64,000 nt of DNA, from positions 1-64,000 of the forward strand of contig CAZQRW010000001.1 in assembly GCA_964596115.1 (NCBI GenBank), given 5' to 3'. The stretch comes from CAZQRW01 sp964596115. Its GTDB lineage: Bacteria > Hydrothermota > UBA3072 > B12-G15. A program made the translations under genes and the position numbers. This document shows positions 45,639 to 54,787 of the stretch, piece by piece; the first letter of the stretch is position 1; every line of letters begins with the position of its first letter. The notes below the pieces were generated by a model. That model did no database searches. It was given only the letters and a program-made list of their open reading frames with translations, and was not told the origin of the DNA.

Positions 45639-45703
45639 TGATTTAACCCACCTGTATCCAGAGGGCACATTTCAAAAATATATACATTTATTTATATGAA
45701 TTT

Positions 45704-45731
45704 ATTATAGATATAAAAAAATTTTTGTCAA
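45704..45731 (-). promoter_or_regulatory. consensus promoter of the PAS kinase gene
   Basis: TTGACA (45731-45726), a 16-bp spacer and TATAAT (45709-45704) on the minus strand, with a leader of about 60 nt to ATG 45638. Confidence 0.6.
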
Positions 45732-45917
45732 GAAGACGAATTGTCTTACAAAGCTTCCAATTTAGCTTTCGAGCCATCGCTAACCAGCTGAGATACGCAT
45801 TTTTCTAATACCAGGTCTTCAGTTTTTTCTCCTGCGCATTTCTCTTCTTTATTTCTTTTCCTCGTTCACCGTAAGGGAATATTATTCCTTTATTAGGTGC
45901 TAATGGTATTTTTTTAC
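45732..45917. other. divergent spacer without a recognised gene
   Basis: These 186 bases separate the PAS kinase promoter from the hydrogenase-protease-like gene's promoter. They are less AT-rich than the flanks in places (GAGCCATCGCTAACCAGCTG). I see no tRNA cloverleaf, coding frame or repeat that I can support. Confidence 0.3.
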
Positions 45918-45944
45918 TTGAAATTTATCAGTTATTTGTATTAT
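45918..45944 (+). promoter_or_regulatory. promoter of the HycI-like gene, leaderless geometry
   Basis: TTGAAA (45918-45923), a 15-bp spacer and TATTAT (45939-45944) are followed by a 6-nt gap and ATG 45951. Confidence 0.45.
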
Positions 45945-45950
45945 TGTGTT

Positions 45951-46397
45951 ATGGATTGGCTGAAAAAGCTTAAAAAAGGCAAAACTATTTTCTGTGGATT
46001 AGGGAACGATCTAAGAGAAGATGATGGTGTGGGTAACTATATTGCACGAGCCCTTTCAAAGCATTTTACTGTATTTGTAATGGAAGAAGACCCAGAGTTG
46101 TATATTGATAGTATTGTAAAGATGCACCCTGATACAGTAATTTTGTTTGATGCTGCAGATTTTAAAGGTGAACCAGGTGATATCTCCATTATTCCTATTG
46201 AGAAGATTGATAGATTCACTTTTTCCACCCATAGACTACCGCTTTCCATCTTTGTTTATATGCTAAAGAGAAAACTTGATGTTTCCATCCATTTAATTGG
46301 TATTGAACCATTCTCCCTTCGGTATAGAGAGGGGATATCAGACAAAATGAAGAAAGTAGCAGACAAAATTATCGCTTCTTTTTATTTATCTTCTTGA
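45951..46397 (+). CDS. hydrogenase-maturation-protease-like protein
   Basis: This 148-residue protein has the HycI/HyaD peptidase family start (IFCGLGNDLREDDGVGNYIA), with the metal-binding Glu/Asp in that segment and the second acidic residue in LFDAADFKGEPGD. The conserved His lies in FSTHRLPLS. These proteases trim the C-terminus of NiFe hydrogenase large subunits. An upstream ATG at 45897 would add 18 hydrophobic residues and span the promoter, so ATG 45951 is chosen. No hydrogenase is in the window. Its 3' end overlaps the convergent lyase gene by 29 bp. Confidence 0.75.
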   Translation: MDWLKKLKKGKTIFCGLGNDLREDDGVGNYIARALSKHFTVFVMEEDPELYIDSIVKMHPDTVILFDAADFKGEPGDISIIPIEKIDRFTFSTHRLPLSIFVYMLKRKLDVSIHLIGIEPFSLRYREGISDKMKKVADKIIASFYLSS

Positions 46398-47694
46398 ATC
46401 TTGTAGCAAATATTTTCATTTCTCTCGGTAGATATGATACAGTAATATCCCATTCTTTCTTTTTCAATAACACTTTTTTTAATATTTCTGAAACAAATAT
46501 TAAATGTTCGTCTGTATATGTTCTTCTTGGTATAGCAAGTCTGAGATATTCTTCTGTCCCTGCATTTGAGAGGACACCTCCCAGAATACTTCCTCTAATC
46601 CCTCCTTCAATAAATAAATCACCGGCGAGAAGAAAAGCAGGAAAATCTGCGTCCTGATAGATTTCCTTTGCTCTTATATAAACTGCATGCCCCCCAATAG
46701 GTTCAAGAATAGGTATACCCAGATCCTTGAGAATTTCACCAAACATATGAACCTGTGTCACTCTATAGGTTATATAGGATTCGTCGATAGATTCCTCTAT
46801 TCCTCTCGAGAGTACCCTTATATCCCTATCAGAAAGACCACCGTGAGAGGGGAAACCCTCTCTTAGTGTTGTAATATCAATAAGCCTATTGTATATTTTT
46901 CTTGACCTGGTCATAAGTAGACCGCCCATTGTTGAAAGGGCATCTTTTTTGCCACTCATATAAGCAAGATCGGAATAGGAAAAAAACTCTCTTACAACAT
47001 CTCTTAATTTTCTTTTTTTCATTTCATATTTCCAATTGAAATAAATGTTTTCTGCATATCGAGATCCATCGATAAAAATAGGAATATTAAACCTCCTTAA
47101 AATACCTCTTACCTGTTTGAGATTTTTTATACTCAGGGGGAGCCCCCCTCTACTATTATTGGTTATAGTAAGTAAAACAAAGGGAATATTCTCATTTGAT
47201 GCCTTAACTATATTGTCTAATTTTTGAATATCAATATCCCCTCCAAAAGTCCCTCTCTTATCGGCAGGGATATCCAGACCTTCCCCTCCGTTCATTTCAA
47301 TATTTGCCCTTGTTGTTTCAAATAATGTATTTGAAGGGATGATATTTCCTTTTTTTATAAGTACGGTGAATAGACAGGATTCAATTCCCCTGCCTTGATG
47401 AAATGGGAGAACATATGGAAACCCAAATATTTCCCTTACCTTCTGTTTAAGTTCAAAGTAACCATTTTGGTATGAAAAGGACTCATCCCCAATAAGCCCT
47501 CTGGAAAGCTGCTCAACACTTAGTGCAGAGGTACCACTATCTGAAACAAGATCAATGTATACGTATCTTGCAGGTATAAGGTAAGGATTGTAACCTGCCT
47601 CACCAAGGATTTTTCTTCTTTCTTCAGGTGGGATCAATTTTATTGGTTCGATTAACCTGATTTTGAAAGGGGGCGGTAGGTTTTTCTCTTTCAT
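46369..47694 (-). CDS. tryptophanase/tyrosine phenol-lyase family enzyme
   Basis: This 441-residue PLP enzyme has the beta-eliminating lyase landmarks: PFHQGRGIES, FIDGSRYAENIYF, SGKKDALSTMGG with the PLP lysine at Lys250, LVGGHAV-like PIGGHAVYIRA and RLAIPRRTYT for the substrate carboxylate. The ring-selectivity position that is Asp in tryptophanase and Thr in tyrosine phenol-lyase is Glu126 here (LFETTR). The phenol-binding Arg of tyrosine phenol-lyase is replaced by Leu (GIRGSILG). It is therefore not a tyrosine phenol-lyase, and the substrate is open. It overlaps the upstream gene by 4 bp. Confidence 0.8.
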   Translation of the reverse strand: MKEKNLPPPFKIRLIEPIKLIPPEERRKILGEAGYNPYLIPARYVYIDLVSDSGTSALSVEQLSRGLIGDESFSYQNGYFELKQKVREIFGFPYVLPFHQGRGIESCLFTVLIKKGNIIPSNTLFETTRANIEMNGGEGLDIPADKRGTFGGDIDIQKLDNIVKASNENIPFVLLTITNNSRGGLPLSIKNLKQVRGILRRFNIPIFIDGSRYAENIYFNWKYEMKKRKLRDVVREFFSYSDLAYMSGKKDALSTMGGLLMTRSRKIYNRLIDITTLREGFPSHGGLSDRDIRVLSRGIEESIDESYITYRVTQVHMFGEILKDLGIPILEPIGGHAVYIRAKEIYQDADFPAFLLAGDLFIEGGIRGSILGGVLSNAGTEEYLRLAIPRRTYTDEHLIFVSEILKKVLLKKKEWDITVSYLPREMKIFATRFKKINKKKR

Positions 47695-48176
47695 ATAAGT
47701 ACCCTCCTTAATTCAAAATAGAAGCCTGGTTTTTGGATTATCCTATTGTACTCAACACCTAATGAAAAGAGATAGTTATAGTAGTAATGACCTACAAAGA
47801 AAAGCATGCCGGATGAGTTATATCTGACGGGGGTTTTCATAGTTATACTTTCATTTTTTTCAGTAATCACCTGAGTTAGTAGAAATAAAAAAAATCTTGT
47901 ACCTATTGCAAAGTCCTTAAATCTATGACCGTAGCCAATACCAATCCTTATATATGACGAGTAAACATTTAGAGAAGAGTTTTGCAGGTTTGGTTTATAG
48001 TAAAGAACCTTCATAGTATAAATTCTTCCTGCAGAGGCGAAAATGTCCCCGATAAATCCAGTCCTATCACTTAACTGGGCGCCCGACGTAATACCTATAA
48101 GCTTTTCAGGGGATGGAAATATTCCATCCCCCGAAATAAAAAAAGTAGAGAAAGAAAAAAGAGTAAGTATCATCAT
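47691..48176 (-). CDS. hypothetical exported beta-barrel-like protein
   Basis: I do not recognise this 161-residue protein. It begins with a hydrophobic export signal (MMILTLFSFSTFFISG) and then shows alternating aromatic strands (YSSYIRIGIGYGHRF, LFSLGVEYNRI, FYFELRRVLI at the very end), which resembles a small outer-membrane barrel. It overlaps the lyase gene by 4 bp and the aldehyde dehydrogenase gene by 4 bp. The membrane call is an inference from pattern only. Confidence 0.55.
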   Translation of the reverse strand: MMILTLFSFSTFFISGDGIFPSPEKLIGITSGAQLSDRTGFIGDIFASAGRIYTMKVLYYKPNLQNSSLNVYSSYIRIGIGYGHRFKDFAIGTRFFLFLLTQVITEKNESITMKTPVRYNSSGMLFFVGHYYYNYLFSLGVEYNRIIQKPGFYFELRRVLI

Positions 48177-49669
48177 TTATTAGTATCTACATCTATTTGG
48201 GCCTTCTGAAGTTTTCCTGAATAATCAATGTATACAGTTTTAATCTCGCTAAAAATCTCATAGGCCCATCTTCCACCTTCTCTATGTCCGTTTCCTGTGT
48301 TTTTTACCCCTCCGAATGGAAGATGACATTCGGCTCCAATTGTTGGTGCATTAACGTAAGTAATACCTGCTTCAAGTTTTTCAACCGCCTTCATTGCATT
48401 TCTGAGATTGGTGGTATAAATAGATGATGATAAACCATAGACGACGTTATTTGCAATCCCCACTGCCTCATCAAAATCCTTTGCCTTTAGAATGGAGAGA
48501 ACAGGACCGAAAATTTCTTCCTGTGCAATACGCATTTGAGGATTTACATCAATAAAAATTGTCGGTTCAATAAACCAGCCCTTTGCACATTCACCTTCTA
48601 CATATCGCTTACCGCCCAATACGAGTCTTGCTCCCTCATTTTTACCTATTTCTATATAATTCATTATTTTTGTCATTTGTGCCTCATTAATTACTGGGCC
48701 AATATCGGTAGATTCATCAAGCCCATTACCAAGCTGAAGCTGTTTCGCTCTCTCCATCAGCATCTCAATAAATTTATTGTAAATTGGTTCGTGAAGAATC
48801 AATCTTGAAGTAGCTGTGCATCTCTGTCCAGTAGTCCCAAATGCTCCCCAGAGGGCACCTTCAAGTGCAAGTTCGAGGTCAGCATCGTCCATAACAATCT
48901 GTGGATTTTTTCCACCAAGCTCGAGGGAAACCCTTTTTAAAGACTTTCCTGCAACCTCTGCAATTCTTGAGCCTACAGCAGATGAACCTGTAAATGAAAT
49001 CACTCCAATATCAGGGTGTTTTATAATTGCTTCCCCAACTTTTCCTCCAGTTCCGTGTACAAGATTTACTACACCCTTTGGCATACCAGCATCTTCAAAT
49101 ATACGGATCAGCATTGTTGCAGTTGCTGGTGTATCACTTGCAGGCTTGAAAACGACACTGTTCCCCACTAAAAGTGCTGGAAAGGATTTCCAGCAGGGGA
49201 TTGCCATCGGAAAATTCCATGGTGTAATGAGGCCAGCAACACCAATGGGCTTTACAGTAGTATATGCTATTTTGTCATTTAATTCTGATGGTGTAGTTAT
49301 GCCGTATAATCTTCTCGCCTCACCATATGCATAAAAGGCAGTATCAATACCTTCCTGGGTGTCTCCCCTTGTTTCCTTGAGAATTTTGCCCATTTCTCTT
49401 GTCATAAGGCGCGAGATTTCTTCCTTTTTTTCAACCATTATATCCCCTGCCTTACCAAGAATCTTAGCCCTATCCGTAACTGTTAATTCTGCCCAAATTT
49501 TCTGGGCATTTTTTGCTGCTTCCACTGCCCTTGCAACATCCCTTTCATCCGAACTGGGAAATATTCCAACGATTTCATCCCAGTTAGCAGGATTTCTATT
49601 CTCAAAGGTCTCACCCGAAACTGCATCTACCCATTCACCATTAATGTAGTTTTGAAACTTTTCAGACAT
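48173..49669 (-). CDS. NAD(P)-dependent aldehyde dehydrogenase
   Basis: The 498-residue protein has the ALDH cofactor and active-site motifs: TPWNFPMAIP, FTGSSAVGSRI, the catalytic Glu in LELGGKNPQIV and the catalytic Cys in GTTGQRCTAT. It ends with the NAPTIGAECHLPFGG region. Length and motifs match semialdehyde or general aldehyde dehydrogenases; the substrate is not clear. It is first in a unit with the barrel-like and lyase genes, which could point to amino-acid catabolism. AAGGAGG lies before ATG 49669. Confidence 0.88.
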   Translation of the reverse strand: MSEKFQNYINGEWVDAVSGETFENRNPANWDEIVGIFPSSDERDVARAVEAAKNAQKIWAELTVTDRAKILGKAGDIMVEKKEEISRLMTREMGKILKETRGDTQEGIDTAFYAYGEARRLYGITTPSELNDKIAYTTVKPIGVAGLITPWNFPMAIPCWKSFPALLVGNSVVFKPASDTPATATMLIRIFEDAGMPKGVVNLVHGTGGKVGEAIIKHPDIGVISFTGSSAVGSRIAEVAGKSLKRVSLELGGKNPQIVMDDADLELALEGALWGAFGTTGQRCTATSRLILHEPIYNKFIEMLMERAKQLQLGNGLDESTDIGPVINEAQMTKIMNYIEIGKNEGARLVLGGKRYVEGECAKGWFIEPTIFIDVNPQMRIAQEEIFGPVLSILKAKDFDEAVGIANNVVYGLSSSIYTTNLRNAMKAVEKLEAGITYVNAPTIGAECHLPFGGVKNTGNGHREGGRWAYEIFSEIKTVYIDYSGKLQKAQIDVDTNK

Positions 49670-49691
49670 ATTACCTCCTTATTTTTTAAAG

Positions 49692-49719
49692 AGAATAGCA
49701 TTATTAATTTTATAGTCAA
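49692..49719 (-). promoter_or_regulatory. promoter of the aldehyde dehydrogenase unit
   Basis: TTGACT (49719-49714), a 16-bp spacer and TATTCT (49697-49692) on the minus strand, then a leader ending in AAGGAGG before ATG 49669. Confidence 0.55.
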
Positions 49720-49797
49720 TATGAAAAAAATTTGGCTTGGTATATTTTTCTTTATAATATTAGATTTTATAAGCTATCGTTATTTTCAAAATCGTGG

Positions 49798-50214
49798 TCA
49801 GAGTAACCTTATTTTGTTTTTTAATCTGAATTGTACAGATATTTTAATCCAGACATTAACTGGTTTTCTATCTATCTTCGCTGGTATAAATTTAAGTTTT
49901 TCTGCAAAATATATGGCTGTATTGTTCAGTATAGAATTGTCTGTATAAACCACCTCCACTTTTTTTACATTTCCTGTCGAATTTACCAGGATGTGGAGTA
50001 TTACTTTTCCCTCGATTCTCTATAATCTGGCAACAGATGGGTATTTTATGGTTTTAACTATAGATTGATAGTTAAGAGCAACGGGGGTACTCTTAGAGTG
50101 TATAGTTTTTGGGCGCGGAGTAAAATGTTACTTGATGTCTTCATCCTTTTTAATTATCTGTTTAGTGTACCCTATAAGAATAATAACAATGCCCCCCAAA
50201 AAAACTCAAGTCAC
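49798..50214 (-). pseudogene. broken TonB-like energy transducer
   Basis: One minus-strand frame reads as a short TonB family protein. It has an N-terminal membrane helix (FLGGIVIILIGYTK), a linker and a TonB C-terminal domain (IVKTIKYPSVARL, then RIEGKVILHILVNSTGNVKK, then AEKLKFIPA and NVWIKISVQFRL). Three in-frame stops interrupt it: TGA 50206-50208 just after a possible GTG, TAA 50128-50130 and TAG 50020-50022, the last inside the conserved YPxxAR...IEG motif. It ends with TGA at 49800-49798. Codon pattern and conserved spacing show it was coding. TonB carries energy from the inner membrane to outer-membrane transporters. It lies 8 bp after the thiamine-binding protein gene. Confidence 0.65.
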
Positions 50215-50222
50215 CTTACTCC

Positions 50223-50534
50223 TTAACTATCCTTATCTTTTACCTTTTCAATAACCGATTTTTTCTTGTATTCCATTGTTATATCCTTATCCCTTCTGTC
50301 ATCGATCTTTATCATAGTAACAACCCTTTTTATACCTCTCTTAAAGGGGGATTCATGCACCTTTTGTGCGATCTCAAAAAGCTCACCAATATCACCCTCT
50401 ATCACAGTTGCAGTGGGCGTTAACTCAAATGGAAGTCCAGAATTCTTTATTATTCTATATGCATCTGCAACATATTTGCTGGCAGATGTAGAGCCAGTCC
50501 CAAGTGGAATAATTGTAATTTCAAGCATTGCCAT
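50223..50534 (-). CDS. MTH1187-family thiamine-binding protein
   Basis: This 103-residue protein has the MTH1187/YkoF-like pattern (EITIIPLGTGSTSASKYVAD, FELTPTATVIEGDIGELFEI, KRVVTMIKIDDRRDKD). Members form ferredoxin-like tetramers and bind thiamine or related compounds. No transporter or thiamine enzyme is adjacent. It starts 10 bp after the DUF3857 gene stop, so it is probably on the same transcript. Confidence 0.85.
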   Translation of the reverse strand: MAMLEITIIPLGTGSTSASKYVADAYRIIKNSGLPFELTPTATVIEGDIGELFEIAQKVHESPFKRGIKRVVTMIKIDDRRDKDITMEYKKKSVIEKVKDKDS

Positions 50535-50544
50535 AATCCCTCCT

Positions 50545-52566
50545 CTACTTTTCTAAAATAATCCATCTGTTGGGGATTTCAGCCATTTTCATTAAGCATT
50601 CTCTATAGTCAGGGTATTTCTCAACAGGAATTAAACCCATTTGAACAGTGTAGGTATCGTTGTATTCAACATACCTTTTTGTTTTTTTCAAAGAGGATTC
50701 AAACGCTACTGGTTTGCTTTTATATGTAAACCCGGCTGGGATGTATCTAACTCTGTAACCCCTGGGAAGATAGATTACGACCCTATTTTTATCAAGGCTA
50801 AGGTGTTTATGATAAACAGGGTATGGCCTTTTTGGTGCACCGACATAATAGGCAGAATAATTTATTCCAGGTATGTGTAGTAGTAAATATCTTCCTTCCT
50901 TCGTTGCAATGTTGGGGACTGTATAATTAAGGGTAATTTTCATTTCAGGATTCAGATCATCAAGGTGTTCAATTGTATAATCTTTTAACAAGGCGTTGGA
51001 TAGAATGGAATTGATATAAGACTCAAGTTGTTTTTTTCGCTCTTCAGTTCTCATATATTTCCAGTTTCGGAAGAAAAGAACATTATTTCCCTTAAATGAA
51101 AGAATTTCTTTCACCTTTCCACTTCCATCCTTGGAAAGATGAATTATCCTGTCTGTTAAGGAAGATTCATTGTCTAAACTTAAATAAGGAATATCAACGA
51201 TCTCTCCCTTACCAGTTGATAAACCCTTTGTTCCCTGATATTTTGGTCTTACATACCCAAATGGAATACTTTCGTTTGCAGGATCAAGAAGCGTATTTTC
51301 ACATTTTACCAGTGCACCATCAAATTGTGAGAGAACCGGAATTCCATCTGCAAGGGGGCCTGAAAATTTTGAGCGAACGAGTATAAGATCGGCATTAAAT
51401 CCGTTTTCCCTTAAAGCGGTATATAATACAAAGGCCTTATCAAGACAATTTCCATATTTGTTATTTATAGTTTCTGTGGGATTTTTTGGTATAACAGAGT
51501 ATGTATTGGAAGGGACTTCAACGTATTTTATTCCCCTGAGAACCTTGCTATATATCTCTTTTGGATTTTTGCCTGAAATGTTGGTTTTACCGGGATGCAA
51601 ACTTTTTTTGAATGTATATGAAATATTCTTCCATTTATCTTCAAGTCCAACAACTACCCTGGGTGAGAAATAGCTTTCCGGAGGCATCATAGGGATTTTA
51701 AAAACGGGGTTGATGTTATTCACCTCAAATGTTAATACCTTATAACTATACCCATTCAACATCAGTGATGATATTGTAGGATTCCCAATTCTTTTATAAA
51801 ATATATCAACATTTAGGTTTTCGGGATATTGAACTATTATTTTTCCAGTCAATGTAGGTCCTTTATCCGCAATGATTTTGTCAAATAATAAAGGGAGATT
51901 GTCCGCATATTTTCCTTCAATTCTCACCTGATAATCAAGGAAATTACCGGGTTTTACCTCCCTCATCGCAAATTTTCTACTGTGTAGGTTATCATAGGAA
52001 GGAAACTGTGAAAATGTGGAAGCGTCCTCTATAGCTATTTCTCTTATATGCAGCACCCTGCCTTCGGACGTAATAGTCCTTGCAAAATCTATAAACAAAT
52101 TTTCGTTGTTGTGCGAGTAGGTAAAGGAAAGATTTCCTGCTATTCTCCCTTTATCATCAACAATTCCTTTTATTCCTCGTATAATAATAGTATAGGTAGA
52201 ATCTGAATTTATAACCAACTTTTTTTCAATGATGATATTTATATATCCCATACCTTTGAATTTAGAAAGATCTGTTTTTAATGCCTTGATTAATACAGGG
52301 TCATCAATATCATTTACATTTTTCCATTGGTATCCTTTTCTTCTCTTCTGTAGATCCAGGGACATAACCGCTGAAATAGGAAGCTTCTTCAAACCCTGTG
52401 CCGTTTCAATGATGACGTATTTATCATTTATTTCTTTTACAAAACAGTGGTATTCTTCCCCACTATTGAGGTAAATCATATCCCCGAGATAAACAGGGGC
52501 TTTTTTTGTGAAAGGCAATGTGCAGGAACCAATGAATAACAGAACTATAACAGATATCTTCTTCAT
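50545..52566 (-). CDS. DUF3857/transglutaminase-like protein, His site lost
   Basis: This 673-residue protein has an N-terminal export signal (VIVLLFIGSCTLPF, possibly a lipobox at Cys). A DUF3857 beta domain follows, then a transglutaminase-like core with KYGNCLDKAFVLYTAL (Cys at about 372), and a C-terminal beta domain. Where the paralogue has the catalytic His (GDHCITEI), this protein reads QFDGALVKC, so the Cys-His-Asp triad is incomplete although DPAN supplies the Asp. It may bind, not process, its target. It overlaps its paralogue upstream by 4 bp. Confidence 0.75.
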   Translation of the reverse strand: MKKISVIVLLFIGSCTLPFTKKAPVYLGDMIYLNSGEEYHCFVKEINDKYVIIETAQGLKKLPISAVMSLDLQKRRKGYQWKNVNDIDDPVLIKALKTDLSKFKGMGYINIIIEKKLVINSDSTYTIIIRGIKGIVDDKGRIAGNLSFTYSHNNENLFIDFARTITSEGRVLHIREIAIEDASTFSQFPSYDNLHSRKFAMREVKPGNFLDYQVRIEGKYADNLPLLFDKIIADKGPTLTGKIIVQYPENLNVDIFYKRIGNPTISSLMLNGYSYKVLTFEVNNINPVFKIPMMPPESYFSPRVVVGLEDKWKNISYTFKKSLHPGKTNISGKNPKEIYSKVLRGIKYVEVPSNTYSVIPKNPTETINNKYGNCLDKAFVLYTALRENGFNADLILVRSKFSGPLADGIPVLSQFDGALVKCENTLLDPANESIPFGYVRPKYQGTKGLSTGKGEIVDIPYLSLDNESSLTDRIIHLSKDGSGKVKEILSFKGNNVLFFRNWKYMRTEERKKQLESYINSILSNALLKDYTIEHLDDLNPEMKITLNYTVPNIATKEGRYLLLHIPGINYSAYYVGAPKRPYPVYHKHLSLDKNRVVIYLPRGYRVRYIPAGFTYKSKPVAFESSLKKTKRYVEYNDTYTVQMGLIPVEKYPDYRECLMKMAEIPNRWIILEK

Positions 52567-54620
52567 CCTTCACCCCCAAGTTCTTTTATTAAAATGGGCT
52601 TTTTTACATAGTCAGAAATCTCACCCATAAACTTTCTATACTTTTTATAATCCTCTGGAGGAATCTTTCTTCCATACCTTTCGAACCTATCTTTATAAAT
52701 AAGCGTGTCACCACTTATGGAATAACTGCCGCTGTAATGGAGATCCTTCATATTTTTTGTTATACTATCCGGGAAGTAAGAAACCTCCATTCCTTTTGGT
52801 AAAACAATATCGAATGTGTGATTTATGCCCTCTGATGTCATATAAACAAGTGGATATCTTCTATTCGCAAGCCCAAGTCCTCTCATCGTATACCTTCTGT
52901 TTATCTCAGGCAATCTTAAAATAAACATATCACCAGCCTGTTCGAGAAAGTTATCAATCTTGTATACTATTTTCATTTTTAATGGTTTTGAAATATCAGT
53001 CAGGTTTTTTAGACTATAATCAACAAGAATTGCATTTGGGGATGTTTCCTTTACCATTTGAGAAAATTGGAGTTTTTTCTCCTCTGGTTTCAATCTTTCC
53101 CAGTATGCACGGATTGCTGCCTCAATATCTCCGGTATATTGCGAATGGAAAGCAATTTTAGCGGTGCCTTTACGGTCAATATCTATAATATATGAATAAT
53201 TTCTCTGATTTAACGTTGGGGGAGGGACATCTATAAAATCGATTCTTTTCTTCATAGCACAAATAGCCCATACCCCATGATCCATTGAGGCAAAAGATGG
53301 ATACCTATCGTATGTAGAAACAGGATCAAGGAAATAATGGCCTCCTTTTTTGGGAAAAATCTCTGTTATACAATGATCCCCATAGAATGAGGGTATTGAT
53401 TTTACAAGTGTGGGTCCGTCGTTAGTTTGTACGTAAACAGGATATGCTTCTACACCAGCCGCATGCAGCATAGTTGAAAATAGTATAGATTTATCTGTGC
53501 AATCTCCATAGCCATTCTTAAGGGTCACAGATGCTGGATGACCAGATACACCACTTGAGACAGCACCCTTTATGGAGATGTATCTAATATTCCTTTGTAC
53601 CCAGTGATAAAGGACTGCTGTCTTTTCTTCCTCAGTTTTAAGCCCTTCTGTAAGGCTATCGACAAGGGATTGAATTTCCGGTGTGATTTTCATTCTTTCC
53701 GTCTGAAATCTTGCATACCAGTCAAATATGTAATCCCATTTTTTAAAGGTTGAGGTATGAAGAGAGGGTAGAATATCACCCATAGGGGGCATTTGGGGTT
53801 CTTTTATGGGAGGCATCACATTTTCCATTTTAAAAATATAGGTATTGCCAGAATCAGTGTTTGTTGATTCAACAAGGGCATTTTTTGCATTCATCAGTTT
53901 AAAATTTAAATGTTTTCCGACAGGCAAAGTTATATAATCAATCGATGTTAGGACAGGGTCCTCTCCACCAAAAAACCAGGAGGTCCCATATATTTTTTTA
54001 TTCCATGGATTAAATATGTTGTCAGTATATACGTACTCTACTATGTCTCCTACCTCAACATCAGGGAGACTAAATGAAACTGCCTTCCCTTTACCAAAGT
54101 ATACCATTTCTCTTTTTGGTTTCGAAATCTTTATTTTGCTCCTATCAAGATTTATGATTCTTCCGTCTGGCTTTATTACACGTGCCATTTCAATGTTCAT
54201 TTTTTCCATATCTTCATTAAAGTATCTTGAGAAAGTCCCCCAGCTTCTCTTATTGTCCTTTAGTATAAGTCCCTGAAAATGGTATCTATAAGATCTTGTA
54301 CCGTCAGCAAATAATCTATTATGCCCTTTATCGAGTATGATAACACCTGCATAGTCACCATATTTTTTAATGAGTTTATTTCGGAGGTTGAGCAATTTTT
54401 TTACATCCTCGGGCAAATTTTTGGACTCTAAGAGTACAGTTCCTGATTTAAATGAAATAGACTTTACATTATCCCTTGGTAGGGTTGTGTCACTCAATAT
54501 TACTTTGTTTCCCTTCAATACAATTTTGTCTGTGTTAATAACGGTTCCGTCAAAAAGCTCCACCCTGTGCGGAAAGACAAAGAGTGGTAAGACCAACAGG
54601 AACAAACCATACATTTTCAT
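52563..54620 (-). CDS. DUF3857/transglutaminase-like exported protein
   Basis: This 685-residue protein starts with a signal peptide (MYGLFLLVLPLFVFPH). It has a DUF3857 domain at about 65-270, then a transglutaminase core with all three sites: GYGDCTDKS (Cys at about 371), YGDHCITEIF (His) and YFLDPVSTY (Asp). A C-terminal beta domain and a Lys/Glu-rich end follow. Bacterial proteins of this type are periplasmic and of unknown substrate. AAGGAGG lies before ATG 54620, and the promoter is at 54642-54669. The downstream paralogue seems to be a partner that lost its His. Confidence 0.8.
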   Translation of the reverse strand: MKMYGLFLLVLPLFVFPHRVELFDGTVINTDKIVLKGNKVILSDTTLPRDNVKSISFKSGTVLLESKNLPEDVKKLLNLRNKLIKKYGDYAGVIILDKGHNRLFADGTRSYRYHFQGLILKDNKRSWGTFSRYFNEDMEKMNIEMARVIKPDGRIINLDRSKIKISKPKREMVYFGKGKAVSFSLPDVEVGDIVEYVYTDNIFNPWNKKIYGTSWFFGGEDPVLTSIDYITLPVGKHLNFKLMNAKNALVESTNTDSGNTYIFKMENVMPPIKEPQMPPMGDILPSLHTSTFKKWDYIFDWYARFQTERMKITPEIQSLVDSLTEGLKTEEEKTAVLYHWVQRNIRYISIKGAVSSGVSGHPASVTLKNGYGDCTDKSILFSTMLHAAGVEAYPVYVQTNDGPTLVKSIPSFYGDHCITEIFPKKGGHYFLDPVSTYDRYPSFASMDHGVWAICAMKKRIDFIDVPPPTLNQRNYSYIIDIDRKGTAKIAFHSQYTGDIEAAIRAYWERLKPEEKKLQFSQMVKETSPNAILVDYSLKNLTDISKPLKMKIVYKIDNFLEQAGDMFILRLPEINRRYTMRGLGLANRRYPLVYMTSEGINHTFDIVLPKGMEVSYFPDSITKNMKDLHYSGSYSISGDTLIYKDRFERYGRKIPPEDYKKYRKFMGEISDYVKKPILIKELGGEG

Positions 54621-54641
54621 AGAGCCTCCTTGTTTATGTAA

Positions 54642-54669
54642 AATTTACTTCAAGTTAAAAATTTGTCAA
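54642..54669 (-). promoter_or_regulatory. promoter of the DUF3857 pair
   Basis: TTGACA (54669-54664), a 16-bp spacer and TAAATT (54647-54642) on the minus strand, followed by a leader with AAGGAGG. Confidence 0.55.
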
Positions 54670-54787
54670 ATTAAAAAACTTTCAAAGAATTTGATGTGAA
54701 ATGAGGGTATTTGTTAATTTGATAGTCTGAATTTCCCTTTAATTATAGAGGATGCATTTCAGATTGCTGTTAACCCTTTACCTGACT

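Noticed and set aside
45732..45917. tRNA or small RNA gene in the divergent spacer
   Set aside because: No cloverleaf arms, CCA end or terminator-like hairpin could be found by eye.
49652..49948. A plus-strand frame with a hydrophobic start (MKKIWLGIFFFIIL)
   Set aside because: It runs opposite the TonB-like remnant and the aldehyde dehydrogenase promoter; the minus-strand reading explains the sequence better.
49798..50214. Stop-codon recoding in this genome
   Set aside because: TAA, TAG and TGA all end other intact genes in the window (for example TAG at 17094-17096), so the TonB-like frame is better explained as a pseudogene.
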